DNA of 64,000 bases from Gemmatimonadota bacterium. GTDB lineage: Bacteria > Latescibacterota > UBA2968 > UBA8231. This document shows, one piece after another, positions 36,104 to 45,008 of the stretch (within the stretch, counting starts at the first letter, position 1; each line of letters begins with the position of its first letter). Made by a program: the position numbers and the translations under genes. Where the stretch lies: NCBI GenBank assembly GCA_018660835.1, contig JABJJN010000103.1:1-64000 (forward strand), given 5' to 3'. Under the pieces are notes generated by a model. It ran no database searches and had not been told where the DNA came from. It saw only the letters and a list, made by a program, of their open reading frames with translations.

Positions 36104-36766
36104 TTAGCCGTGAATGGGAGCCAGGGCCATGAGCAAGCGCTGCAACCCGAGACAATCCTGTTCCCCCTGCCTCAGCAGTTTCGTCCATTTCGCCTTCGCC
36201 GTCCCCGTGATCGACGCATAGGCATTGTGCTTGAGCAATTGTTGGCGGACATATCGTAGGCGCTGTGCGCCCTGCTTGGACCCCAGGTGTGGCGCCAATG
36301 GCAAGCCGGCGTGGCGCAAGTAATCGGACAGTCCCAGATCCCCACGTTTGCCTCGTGGCTGCTTGGTGAGTTGCGCCTGACGATGTCGCAGAGCGGGTTT
36401 CACGTCGGTGAGAATCTCGACGAGTCCGCCCCCTGTGTGTGCATGTCGGCGGGCATGGTCGAGCAGATCTGTGTCGAAAGTGAAGAGTCGGCGACCCTCA
36501 TCGTAGCAGCGTTCCACCAGATCTTCCATCAGATCGCCGAAGGCCTGCACGCGCAGGTCCTTCGCCAACGCTGCATCAGCGAAAGCCGTATCTGTGACGG
36601 TCTGCTCTGGGACGAGATCGGTGCCGCCCTCGCCCCCGGCTATACAGGTGACAAGCACCGGTGCCCCATCCCGTGGTCCTTTGATGTCGATGAACATCCC
36701 TTCCTCGACGGCCTGCAGCGGCGGAAGAATCGCGCTTGTTTCTGTTGAGTTGTCCCTATTCTCCAT
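36104..36766 (-). CDS. Predicted RNase H-like (DEDD/YprB-type) nuclease domain protein
   Basis: About 220 residues, cytosolic. The order of motifs suggests a DEDD exonuclease-type RNase H fold like YprB: a first strand MFIDIKGPRDGAPVLVTCIAG, a middle helix-strand FTFDTDLLDHARRHA, and a late helix KLLRQGEQDCLGLQRLL resembling the final acidic motif. The first motif has D-I-K instead of D-x-E, so catalysis is uncertain. ATG 36766 is chosen; an ATG at 36697 has the best ribosome site (GAGGAAGGG) and would start directly at MFIDIKG. The gene is divergent from the Na/Pi transporter gene. The family call is tentative; it could be an unrelated hypothetical protein. Confidence 0.55.
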   Translation of the reverse strand: MENRDNSTETSAILPPLQAVEEGMFIDIKGPRDGAPVLVTCIAGGEGGTDLVPEQTVTDTAFADAALAKDLRVQAFGDLMEDLVERCYDEGRRLFTFDTDLLDHARRHAHTGGGLVEILTDVKPALRHRQAQLTKQPRGKRGDLGLSDYLRHAGLPLAPHLGSKQGAQRLRYVRQQLLKHNAYASITGTAKAKWTKLLRQGEQDCLGLQRLLMALAPIHG

Positions 36767-36885
36767 ATCCCAGGGTAGCGACACTGCTCGATATGCGTCC
36801 AGCCGTTGCCCGACAACGCGGAAAAGGTGAGATTCGTTTCGCTGCCATCGCTGTCAACAACCCGACGTAGAGAGACCGTGATCGG

Positions 36886-37974
36886 ATGACTATTCCGGAC
36901 CGCCTGAAGCCCCTTCTCATCGTCATCTATCTCTATCTGTTTCTGTACAGCATCAAGTTGCTGGGACACTCCTTCAAACTCTTCGGCAAGGGTTTCGCGG
37001 AGACTCTTCTCAACCTGACCTCCGACCCCTTCGTCGGCCTGCTCACAGGAGTCGTGGCCACAACATTGGTGCAGTCGTCTTCCACGACGACGTCGATCGT
37101 CGTGGGCCTTGTCGCTGGTGGTGGATTGTCTCTGACAACAGCCATTCCCATCATCATGGGCGCCAATATCGGCACGACGATCACCAACACTCTCGTTGCC
37201 GTTGGTCATGTTGCCAATCGCGTCGAATTCCGCCGCGCCTTTTCCGCTGGTGTCGTCCACGACTTCTTTAATGTCGGTGCTGTGATCGTCCTGTTCCCCC
37301 TCGAAATGCGCTTTGGCTTCATCGCTCGAGCGGCAACCTGGCTTGAACATGGTTTCGCTGATGTCGGGGGTGTGAAACTCTTCAATCCACTGAAGGCGAT
37401 CGTCAGTCCGGCGATTGATCTGACAGATGCCTTGCTCGGGTCCGTACCCTATGCGCCATTTGTGATGGCCGTCGTCGCCGCGGTCTTCATGTTCAGCTCT
37501 CTCGGGGGGCTGATTGCAACGATGCGATCTCTGATGTTGGCCCGCATCGAGGTCATCATCCATAAGTATCTGTTCCGCAACGATGTTCTCGGCCTGCTCT
37601 TCGGCATCGCCATGACGATCATGGTGCAGAGTAGCTCGATCACAACATCGCTGATCATTCCCCTTGCTGGGGCGGGTCTGGTGACGCTTCGTCAGATCTA
37701 TCCCTACACAATGGGGGCGAACATAGGCACGACGGTTACCGCCATGTTGGCTGCCTTGGCGACACAGCACGAGGTGGCGATCACCGTTGCGTTCTCGCAC
37801 CTGGTTTTCAACGTCCTCGGTATTTCGATCTTCTATCCCCTCAAGAGATTACCCATCGGTCTGGCGGAATACGTGGGGGGTTATGCGAGCCAGTCCAAAC
37901 GGCATCTCGTCATCTTCGTCACTTGTTATATCAGCTTGTATTTCGTCCCACTGATCTTCATCATTTTCAGATAG
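36886..37974 (+). CDS. Na+/phosphate cotransporter family protein (NptA-like)
   Basis: A 362-residue membrane protein with the inverted-repeat signature of family II Na/Pi cotransporters: TTLVQSSSTTTSIVVGLVAGG (Q63-S66) in the first half and TIMVQSSSITTSLIIPLAGAG in the second, each followed by an IMGANIGTT / TMGANIGTT motif. About eight to ten helices are visible. It imports phosphate with Na+. The cytosolic PhoU-like domain that is fused in many bacterial homologues is absent here and is supplied by the separate gene 33 bp downstream. No Pho-box-like direct repeats were recognised upstream. Confidence 0.93.
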   Translation: MTIPDRLKPLLIVIYLYLFLYSIKLLGHSFKLFGKGFAETLLNLTSDPFVGLLTGVVATTLVQSSSTTTSIVVGLVAGGGLSLTTAIPIIMGANIGTTITNTLVAVGHVANRVEFRRAFSAGVVHDFFNVGAVIVLFPLEMRFGFIARAATWLEHGFADVGGVKLFNPLKAIVSPAIDLTDALLGSVPYAPFVMAVVAAVFMFSSLGGLIATMRSLMLARIEVIIHKYLFRNDVLGLLFGIAMTIMVQSSSITTSLIIPLAGAGLVTLRQIYPYTMGANIGTTVTAMLAALATQHEVAITVAFSHLVFNVLGISIFYPLKRLPIGLAEYVGGYASQSKRHLVIFVTCYISLYFVPLIFIIFR

Positions 37975-38007
37975 AGATCATCAACTTCGCGCAGCGAGAG
38001 GTCTGGT

Positions 38008-38676
38008 ATGTGGAAAAGCATCATGGAGTTGTGGAAGTCCGACAACCTGCTGGCGCAGGCGTGGCAGGACACCTACCGGATGCTGGACATCGATCAAGAG
38101 ATGTTTGGTCAGGCCGTGGAGTCCTTGCGACATAGCGAGAATCCGGATGCGCGAGACGCAATCCTGGCCCGCGACAAGGAGGTCGATGCCTTTGAGCAGG
38201 AAGTGCGACGCAAGGTGCTTACACACTGTAGCGTGCGGGCTGGCTCAGATCTGACGGGGTCGATGATGCTCGTAACCATCGTCATCGACATCGAGCGTAT
38301 CGGCGACTACACCAAGAACATCGTCGAACTTGCACGAAGTTATCCCAGTCGCCTCGAGGCAGGGCCGCTGGAGGAAGACCTGCAGCGGATCGAAGCGACG
38401 GTGGCGACCAACTTCGCCCTCACGCGCAAGGCGATCGAAGAGAGCGATGAGGCGGTTGCGCACGAAGTGTTGAAAGAAACGAAGTGGCTCAGCAAGTTGT
38501 GTGACGATCGTGTACGCGATCTGGTTGCGGCACCTGTCGGTGATATGACAGTGAATCAGTCGACGGCACTGGCCCTTTATTTTCGTCAACTGAAACGCAT
38601 CAACAGCCATCTCGGTGATGTGGCGACAGCCGTTGTGAATCCCTTCGATCGCATAGGCTTCAAACCCAAGGGATAG
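38008..38676 (+). CDS. phoU: PhoU-like phosphate regulator
   Basis: A 222-residue all-helical cytosolic protein. The two PhoU repeats carry the metal-binding helix motifs: AILARDKEVDAFEQEVRRKVL and the second-repeat segment MMLVTIVIDIERIGDYTKNIVELA, then a final RQLKRINSHLGDVATAVVNPFDRIGF. PhoU proteins control phosphate uptake and, in Pst systems, PhoR. Here the gene follows an Na/Pi cotransporter, so it probably gates that carrier. AGAGG lies 8 nt before the ATG. Confidence 0.9.
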   Translation: MWKSIMELWKSDNLLAQAWQDTYRMLDIDQEMFGQAVESLRHSENPDARDAILARDKEVDAFEQEVRRKVLTHCSVRAGSDLTGSMMLVTIVIDIERIGDYTKNIVELARSYPSRLEAGPLEEDLQRIEATVATNFALTRKAIEESDEAVAHEVLKETKWLSKLCDDRVRDLVAAPVGDMTVNQSTALALYFRQLKRINSHLGDVATAVVNPFDRIGFKPKG

Positions 38677-38700
38677 CCAGCCTGACAACGCCGCCTTGGC

Positions 38701-39477
38701 TTAGATCGGTTGGCCTTGAAATTCAGCAATGACGGGGGTGTGATCGGATGGCTTCTCCCACGTGCGGGGGGTCCGATCGATTTGGCAGGATGTGCAAATC
38801 TGTCGCAGTGCATCGGAGGCGAGGATGTGATCGATGCGCAAGCCGCGATTGCGCCGAAAGGCCCCCATGCGGTAGTCCCACCAGGAGAAGGTCCCCTCTT
38901 CCTGCTCGAACATCCGATACGTGTCGGTGAGCCCCAATTCGAGCATCGCTGCAAAAGCCGCACGCTCCGCATCGGAGAATAACACCTCACCCGCCCAGGC
39001 GACGGCATCGTGCACGTCCCTTGCTTCTGGCGCGATGTTGAAATCGCCGACGACGACAAATTGCTCGTGTGACTGCAACTGCTCTGCCAGATGGTCTCGA
39101 CATGCGGCGAGCCAATCAAGTTTGTATGTGTATTTCTCCGACCCGACGCTCTGGCCATTCGGCACGTATACGTCGAGGAATCGCACGGAGCCGATCGTCG
39201 CGCCCAGCACGCGCCGCTGCGGGTCTTTGAGACCGGGCAGATCCATCAGGACATCGGTTGCTGGCTCACGGCTCAAGATCGCCACGCCATTGTAGGTCTT
39301 CTGGCCGCTGAACACGACATGGTATCCCGCATCTTCAATCTCGGCGACAGGAAAATTCTCGTCTATCAGCTTCGTCTCCTGTAAACCGAGAATATCGGGC
39401 TGTGCCGTCTCGAGCCATTGCAGCACGTGCGGTAGCCGCACTTTGAGGGAATTCACATTCCACGTAGCGATCTTCAC
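38701..39477 (-). CDS. xth: Exodeoxyribonuclease III
   Basis: From GTG 39477 the protein is 258 residues, normal for Xth/ExoA. Motifs: KIATWNVNSLKVRLP, DILGLQETKL (catalytic Glu), NGVAILSREP, VVVGDFNIAPEARDVHD, FSWWDYRMGAFRRNRGLRIDHIL and WEKPSDHTPV (catalytic Asp-His). It removes nucleotides from the 3' end of duplex DNA and cuts at abasic sites in base excision repair. The open frame runs to 39570, but that part overlaps the end of the upstream gene and does not match the family; the GTG places the first strand at the very N-terminus as in known members. Confidence 0.95.
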   Translation of the reverse strand: MKIATWNVNSLKVRLPHVLQWLETAQPDILGLQETKLIDENFPVAEIEDAGYHVVFSGQKTYNGVAILSREPATDVLMDLPGLKDPQRRVLGATIGSVRFLDVYVPNGQSVGSEKYTYKLDWLAACRDHLAEQLQSHEQFVVVGDFNIAPEARDVHDAVAWAGEVLFSDAERAAFAAMLELGLTDTYRMFEQEEGTFSWWDYRMGAFRRNRGLRIDHILASDALRQICTSCQIDRTPRTWEKPSDHTPVIAEFQGQPI

Positions 39478-39520
39478 TTTTGCTGGTTCCCCCGCCGCCA
39501 GCAACACATCAAAACGCGTC

Positions 39521-41743
39521 TCATCGTATGTCTCCAGGTTCGTTCGTTGATCGGTCAGTATCGACCGCAACGGTCGTGGACGCCACCCGCTCGTGACGAT
39601 CCATCAATCCCTTCAACACTCTCAATGCACCATCGCGGATGCCGAGGCGATGAACCTCACGTTCGTCGGTCTTTGCCAACTGTCGCAGATCCTCCAGTGC
39701 GTGGTCACCGACATCCACGATGCGCTCCAGGACGGCTTCGTAGCTCTCATCGCGGTCAATACGGATCAGGATACCTGCCAGCAGACCCAGCAGCTCCTCC
39801 TGATCGGATGAGTGACGCTGCAGATAGTCGAATCGATTGAGTCGAGCGCGAACACCCGCAGGATCCGAACTCTTCGAGTGTGCATTCTCGGGAACCAGGC
39901 GGCGCAAGTCATTGATCAGTCCTCGCTGGTTGTTGCACCAGTCGAGTTCGCCATCGTCCCTCAGGTCTCGTGCCTGTGTTAGTAGCGTGCCATCGTACTC
40001 GTCATGCAGATCCATTTTGCGCAGAATGTCGAAGAGCAGATCCGACTCTCGATCTTCGGGCAACCGGCGCAACACACTGCTGGCGACATCGGCGAGCTTG
40101 CTCACGTGGTGGGAGGGCCCGTCGATTTTTGCGGGTGCCGCCACCATTTCCTCGCGGTCGGCCTCGTCCAGATCAGGACGGGCAAGTTCCAGTGCTTTCA
40201 GTGTCAGCGAGCGCAGAAACCAACGCCCCTCGAGTCGCTCACGCTTCGGCAGTTGCAGAAAACCGTCCAACTCGTCACCAATCTGGCGCAGCAGTCGCAT
40301 GGCGAGATAGTCGCGGACATCATTGCTGACGCTGTTGGGGGTCCCCTCCGGTCCCGTCGACGAACGACGCTGTATCATCGTTTTGAATTCGGCCACCAGA
40401 TCGACGTCGTCACCGGTATAGATGATGTATGGCTTCCCCAAGGCATGTTCCTCGGCCACTGCATCATAGAAGGCTGTAAGACCCGGCAGGCCCTTGGTTA
40501 CCATCTGCTCCATGAGCGCGATGGATCCCTCCGGGCGATCAACACCGAAACGGCTGACGTCCTTCAAGTCGTGGATAAGATCCTGCACGTGGGCTGGTTC
40601 CAGTGACTGCCCACGCTGACGGGCCTTGTCGAAAGCGATTCGATGCACGATATCGCGATCGACGAGATACTCATCCGGATAGTCGAAGGCATCCTTGATG
40701 GCATCGATCTTCAGCACACCCCAGACGGCCTCACGACGCTCGTCAAAGGTGTCATTCGCCACGTGATACGGATCTCGCAGGAGGATATCGGACTTCGCCA
40801 CCTGGCCCTGGTCAAATACAGGCCGCCCTTCTTCGGCGGGTCGATTCTCTCGCCCCGGTCGGTCCCAGCCGTAGAAGTCCCAGAAGTAGTGGCGGTAGAA
40901 CTTCATGAATTCCGTGTCCGTCGACGTTGCGTCGTATTCGTCGTATTGCTTCGACTGTCGACGTAGTCCGCGCCTCGAATTGCGGCGAAAGCGTTTGCGC
41001 ACGGCTTCTTCGCGTTCGCCGGCAATGCGGCGGTGTTTGTTCAATGCCAGAAGCATGTCCTTGATCCAGTAGTAACCTGGAATGCCGAAATGACCGTGCA
41101 TCCATGTCTGCACGTGACGCGCCAACTCGACCACGAGGTAGTAGTCGAGCAGCTTCCACGCTTCTTGTAGCAGGATTTCGCTGAATGCCCAAGGGTGATA
41201 GCCCGACTCAAAGGCCGCCATCAACACCCCCTCGGGCAGATAGATCGTCTTGCGAGTTCTACCCGTGTGGAAAGACTGGTGACACCGTGGCCCCTCGAAG
41301 ACCAGTAGATCTCGGCTCTTCACCATGGTGACGCTGATACCGCGAGCGAACATGGCATCGAGCAGATAGTCTGGGATGAGACGGATCGACTTGTAGAAAT
41401 AGTTGACCACATCGTGGTCAGCCTGAAAACGCGGCAGTCGATCGTCTTCTTTGATCAGGATCCCAGCGCGCAGGCGCGTCTGCTGGCCAAAGATGACGGT
41501 CTTCTCACTGGTGCGAATGATGGCATTCACATCTGCGTGAGCGATTTCACCTTCACGCAAGCCGCTGTTCGGCCGATCGTCTGGATTGTCGAGAAATTCC
41601 TCGTTGCGGCGATCGACTTCCTCCAGATACCGCCGGGAAAGCAGGCGCCGTGCATCCTGGACCTGCAGCGCCACCTGGCGCTGCTCTCGAGCTGAGGGTG
41701 ATTGGTCCGTCACGACAACAGCAAATGTGCTTTGGGCTCCCAT
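39521..41743 (-). CDS. Large conserved-looking protein of unknown function (740 aa)
   Basis: A 740-residue cytosolic protein without signal peptide or membrane segment. I do not recognise it. The N-terminal third is mixed alpha/beta with a charged start (ARRLLSRRYLEEVDRRNEEF) and segments such as TIYLPEGVLMAAFESGYHPW and WMHGHFGIPGYYWIKDMLL. A basic stretch (REEAVRKRFRRNSRRGLRRQ) follows. The C-terminal half is rich in Asp, Glu, Arg and Leu and predicted helical, perhaps a repeat-type scaffold (LLGLLAGILIRIDRDESYEAVLERIVDVGDHALEDL). No HExxH or nucleotide-binding motif is seen. It overlaps the upstream epimerase gene by 34 bases at its start, and exonuclease III follows after 43 bases. The start could be one of the internal GTGs about 10 codons in. 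Confidence 0.75.
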   Translation of the reverse strand: MGAQSTFAVVVTDQSPSAREQRQVALQVQDARRLLSRRYLEEVDRRNEEFLDNPDDRPNSGLREGEIAHADVNAIIRTSEKTVIFGQQTRLRAGILIKEDDRLPRFQADHDVVNYFYKSIRLIPDYLLDAMFARGISVTMVKSRDLLVFEGPRCHQSFHTGRTRKTIYLPEGVLMAAFESGYHPWAFSEILLQEAWKLLDYYLVVELARHVQTWMHGHFGIPGYYWIKDMLLALNKHRRIAGEREEAVRKRFRRNSRRGLRRQSKQYDEYDATSTDTEFMKFYRHYFWDFYGWDRPGRENRPAEEGRPVFDQGQVAKSDILLRDPYHVANDTFDERREAVWGVLKIDAIKDAFDYPDEYLVDRDIVHRIAFDKARQRGQSLEPAHVQDLIHDLKDVSRFGVDRPEGSIALMEQMVTKGLPGLTAFYDAVAEEHALGKPYIIYTGDDVDLVAEFKTMIQRRSSTGPEGTPNSVSNDVRDYLAMRLLRQIGDELDGFLQLPKRERLEGRWFLRSLTLKALELARPDLDEADREEMVAAPAKIDGPSHHVSKLADVASSVLRRLPEDRESDLLFDILRKMDLHDEYDGTLLTQARDLRDDGELDWCNNQRGLINDLRRLVPENAHSKSSDPAGVRARLNRFDYLQRHSSDQEELLGLLAGILIRIDRDESYEAVLERIVDVGDHALEDLRQLAKTDEREVHRLGIRDGALRVLKGLMDRHERVASTTVAVDTDRSTNEPGDIR

Positions 41744-42450
41744 CCGAGAAGAGCCCGCGCACTAGAGATATTTACCTGCTCGCTGTTCTCATCACCGGCG
41801 ATGAAGAAAGCGTCGAAGCGCCCGCCACCTCCTTGCACAAACTCCAGACCCGCAAGATAGGCATTGGCCAGATCCTCTTCGTCTGTTGGCACGACGCCAA
41901 GAACAGGCTCAGCCCGACGCCGCTCGAGATAACGTTCGCGCGTTGAAGGCCCGGTAATACGAAACACGGCAAGATTCATCTGAAATTCGCGTACAAAGTA
42001 TTGGCAGATCTGCTCCGACAGCGCCTTGGTCAGGCCATACACATTGGGCCCATCAAGAGGCACACTATCCTCAGAGGGATACCAGGTTCGGTTTCGATTG
42101 TGGGCACTCATCGTCCCCGTATGGATCCCGCAGCGAATCCCCATCTCATGCGCCGTCAGCAACAATACATGCAGTCCCAGGCAGTTGACCTGGTAATTAT
42201 CGACAGCCAGTTCCACTGTGTGATCGCGTGTGAAGCCTCCCTGCCCACCCTTCATCACGACGGTGATAAAACTGTCCATGCCATCCAGGCCGCGGCGCAG
42301 GGCCTCGGGATCTGTGATCGATCCCTCGACATAATCCACATCGTGCTGCGGTGGCTTCACATCGAGCACACGCACTGTATGCTGCCGTTGCAGATACGGT
42401 GTGATGAAAGTGCCCACCAAGCCTGAGCCACCGACGAGCAGGACATTCAT
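41710..42450 (-). CDS. NAD-dependent epimerase/dehydratase (extended SDR)
   Basis: From ATG 42450 (GGAG 6 nt upstream) the protein is 246 residues. The NAD site is NVLLVGGSGLVGTFITPYL; the SDR catalytic pair is in VYGLTKALSEQ (YxxxK) with a Ser/Thr site in HTGTMSAHNR. The protein is shorter than full-length sugar-nucleotide epimerases (about 310), mainly in the C-terminal substrate domain. It lies between an SSS symporter gene and the unknown 740-residue protein, all on the minus strand with short gaps, so it probably acts on the imported solute or a sugar derived from it. Confidence 0.88.
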   Translation of the reverse strand: MNVLLVGGSGLVGTFITPYLQRQHTVRVLDVKPPQHDVDYVEGSITDPEALRRGLDGMDSFITVVMKGGQGGFTRDHTVELAVDNYQVNCLGLHVLLLTAHEMGIRCGIHTGTMSAHNRNRTWYPSEDSVPLDGPNVYGLTKALSEQICQYFVREFQMNLAVFRITGPSTRERYLERRRAEPVLGVVPTDEEDLANAYLAGLEFVQGGGGRFDAFFIAGDENSEQVNISSARALLGWEPKAHLLLS

Positions 42451-42467
42451 GACGATCTCCAAAAATC

Positions 42468-43973
42468 CTACGAGGTCGGCTTGCCCTCGATCCGCTCGAA
42501 CAACCGCTCGACCTCTGCCTCTTTCTCAGGCGAACGTCGAGAAATGAATCCGTCGCCGAAGAAGATGATACACGCCACGACCATCTCGCCGCCGGTGGAG
42601 ACGACGAAATTGTCCGGATAGATACTTCTCAGGATGAAGAATGTGACGAACCCGCCGATGAGTGCACCAAGTGCACCTCGCATCGTTGCACGCTTGAACA
42701 GCATGCCGAACATGAGTGGAATCGCCACGGGCGGCAGAATAGCAGCAAAGAGCTTGACCGTCTGCGAGAACGCCTTGCCAATTCCCGGTGAACCGTCGAC
42801 AGCCAGCGCCGATCCCAGAACCGCCATCCCGAAGACAAGCGTCGCGGCCCTGCCAACCTTAGTTAGCTGCGCATCCGTGAGTGGCTCCTTGTGGCCACGC
42901 TCCCAGACATCCTTGGTAAAGACTGCCGCCAGCGAGTTGATATCGCTGTCGATCATCGACATGGTCGCGGCGAACATGGAACACACGAGCAAGCCAATTA
43001 GACCAGGCGCCATGCCTTCCAGGATATGTTTGGCTACCAGGACATAAGTCTGGTCCGGGTCAAAACCAGCGATCGGCGCTGCTGTGAGGGGATCAAAAAA
43101 CTGTGGCATGATCAGCGGTGCAGACCAGGCCGGCACGAAGATGACGAGAGGATAGACGAGGAACAGGGCACCAGAGAGCAAGGCCGCCTTCTGCGCGTCG
43201 CGAGCATCCCCGACAGAGATGAAACGTTGGGCGAGCCCCCACGTGCCACCATTGTAACTGAGAATGACCACAATGAGGTAGACGAACCAGAATTCAATCG
43301 GTATACCCGCACCGGCGTTGAAAAGGTCACCATGTGTTGCGGGCAACTGCTGCCACATGGATCCCCATCCACCCACGGCAACCAGGACGGCCGTCACAAC
43401 GACGGCGCTGAGCACGAATTGGACGGCGAACTGGACGAGATCGGTGAGCACCGTCGCCCACAGACCACCGATGAGCACATAGAGGCAGGTGACGACACCG
43501 CCAATGATGATGATCGGTGTGCGCCCCCATCCCGTTGCCACCTGCACAACGATGGCGATGGCGTAGAGTTTGATGCCAAGATCGAGAAACTTCACGCCAA
43601 TGCCGGCGAGTGCAACCGTAACACGCACGGGCGCCCCATAGCGTTCCTCCAAGTACTGCACAGGGGTCAGCACTTTCAGGCGTGACCAACGAGGTGCCCA
43701 CAGACCCGCCCCGAGCATCATGGCAATGAAGCAGGGAACGGAGAATAACATCCACATACTCAACCCGGCACTGGCCGCCTTCCCCGCAAACCCGACAAAC
43801 ACAACGGCACTATAGCCGGATACGTGGTGACTGATCGCGGCCATCCACCACGGCAGTGAGTGGCCCGCGGCGAAGTAGGCATCTGTTCCCTGCGATCGCT
43901 TGCTGGCGATCAGCGCCAGCCAGACCATGGCGAAGGCGTAGAGGACCATGACGACGTAGTCAACTGTACTCAT
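42468..43973 (-). CDS. Sodium:solute symporter (SSS family)
   Basis: From ATG 43973 the protein is 501 residues with about 13 membrane helices, the LeuT-fold SSS layout. Typical segments: MSTVDYVVMVLYAFAMVWLA, GTDAYFAAGHSLPWWMAAIS, VSGYSAVVFVGFAGKAASAG, APRWSRLKVLTPVQYLEERYG and FAATMSMIDSDINSLAAVFTKDVW. Members carry sugars, organic acids, urea or amino acids with Na+. The frame opens at 44072, but the added residues are polar and lack the first helix pattern; AGGAG lies about 12 nt before ATG 43973. It is divergent from the nitrilase-type gene, with which it shares a 183-bp promoter region, so it may import that pathway's substrate. Confidence 0.92.
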   Translation of the reverse strand: MSTVDYVVMVLYAFAMVWLALIASKRSQGTDAYFAAGHSLPWWMAAISHHVSGYSAVVFVGFAGKAASAGLSMWMLFSVPCFIAMMLGAGLWAPRWSRLKVLTPVQYLEERYGAPVRVTVALAGIGVKFLDLGIKLYAIAIVVQVATGWGRTPIIIIGGVVTCLYVLIGGLWATVLTDLVQFAVQFVLSAVVVTAVLVAVGGWGSMWQQLPATHGDLFNAGAGIPIEFWFVYLIVVILSYNGGTWGLAQRFISVGDARDAQKAALLSGALFLVYPLVIFVPAWSAPLIMPQFFDPLTAAPIAGFDPDQTYVLVAKHILEGMAPGLIGLLVCSMFAATMSMIDSDINSLAAVFTKDVWERGHKEPLTDAQLTKVGRAATLVFGMAVLGSALAVDGSPGIGKAFSQTVKLFAAILPPVAIPLMFGMLFKRATMRGALGALIGGFVTFFILRSIYPDNFVVSTGGEMVVACIIFFGDGFISRRSPEKEAEVERLFERIEGKPTS

Positions 43974-44156
43974 GGGATTGTCGGGCTCCTGTGGGGGCGA
44001 AAGCTGTCGTGCAGCTTGCGAATGGACATTGTCAGATGTCCGCAAAGAAAGGCTCCAATGGGGCAGCGGCAAACGGCAAGCTGGGAAAAATTGCTCACTT
44101 GGACCACGGAACCGTCATTTCACTAAGTACCCATCACCTCTCTTTTTTGGAATCCC

Positions 44157-45005
44157 ATGCCACGTCTCGTGCATATCGCCTCCGTTCAACCGCCTGCCGT
44201 CGGTGACAGTGTCGACTATCAACTGCTGCAGGACGCCGCCGTGTCTCTGGTGGAGCAAGCGGGTGACCTGGGTGCTGACATCGTCTGTCTTCCCGAGTAT
44301 GCCAATTGTATGGGCGACGAATCTTTGTGGCAGCAACCGGGTGAGGCTGAGCAGAATCCTCTCTTCAACAGGATCGCCGGACTCGCATCCAGTCACTCCA
44401 TGTATGTGATCCTGCCACTTCTTGAGGGACGCGAGGGTCGCAGATACAACACGAGTGTCATTCTTGATCGCACTGGGCAGATCCTGGGTAGATATGACAA
44501 AACCCACCTGACCGCCGTCGAACGCGAGGATCAGGCAGTGACACCAGGAGACGAGTACCCCGTGTTTGACCTCGACTTCGGCCGAATCGGCATCATGACC
44601 TGCTACGACGGACACTTCCCTGAGGTTGCCCGTCTATTGGGTATCGGTGGTGCGGAAATCATCTTCTTCCCTTCCTTGCAGCGGCGACTGACGGCTGAGC
44701 ACGTGGAATTGCAGGCACGCTGTCGAGCCATCGACAACTGCCTCTGGGTTGTCCGCTCCAGCTACGGTCACAGTGACGATGTTCCGTGGATTCCGGGACT
44801 CGCCGCAGGCAAGAGTTGTATCATCGATTTCGAGGGAACGGTGCTCGCCGATGCTGGACCGCGTGTTGGCATGGCGCAATACATAGTCGATCTGGATCGA
44901 CCGCGTACGAAGGAGCGGTCATTTGGTGGCGCTCTGGGTGATGCGCGGGCATTTCTGCTGGACGATCGTCGTCCTTCAACCTACGGCGCCCTGCTTGAGG
45001 AATAA
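44157..45005 (+). CDS. Carbon-nitrogen hydrolase (nitrilase superfamily)
   Basis: A 282-residue cytosolic amidase. The Glu-Lys-Cys triad is in CLPEYANCMG (Glu), GRYDKTHL (Lys) and MTCYDGHFPEVARLLG (Cys). The strand IASVQPPAVG opens the fold. Members hydrolyse amides such as N-carbamoyl amino acids, omega-amides or N-acyl amines. The gene is four bases upstream of a deacylase gene and divergent from an SSS symporter, which points to uptake and stepwise breakdown of an amide-containing compound; the compound is unknown. Confidence 0.92.
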   Translation: MPRLVHIASVQPPAVGDSVDYQLLQDAAVSLVEQAGDLGADIVCLPEYANCMGDESLWQQPGEAEQNPLFNRIAGLASSHSMYVILPLLEGREGRRYNTSVILDRTGQILGRYDKTHLTAVEREDQAVTPGDEYPVFDLDFGRIGIMTCYDGHFPEVARLLGIGGAEIIFFPSLQRRLTAEHVELQARCRAIDNCLWVVRSSYGHSDDVPWIPGLAAGKSCIIDFEGTVLADAGPRVGMAQYIVDLDRPRTKERSFGGALGDARAFLLDDRRPSTYGALLEE

Positions 45006-45008
45006 CAG

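Noticed and set aside
36640-37800. Long minus-strand frame (386 codons) opposite the Na/Pi transporter
   Set aside because: It is extremely rich in Asp, His, Gln and Arg, the antisense image of hydrophobic membrane codons; the plus strand has the QSSS and GANIGTT motifs.
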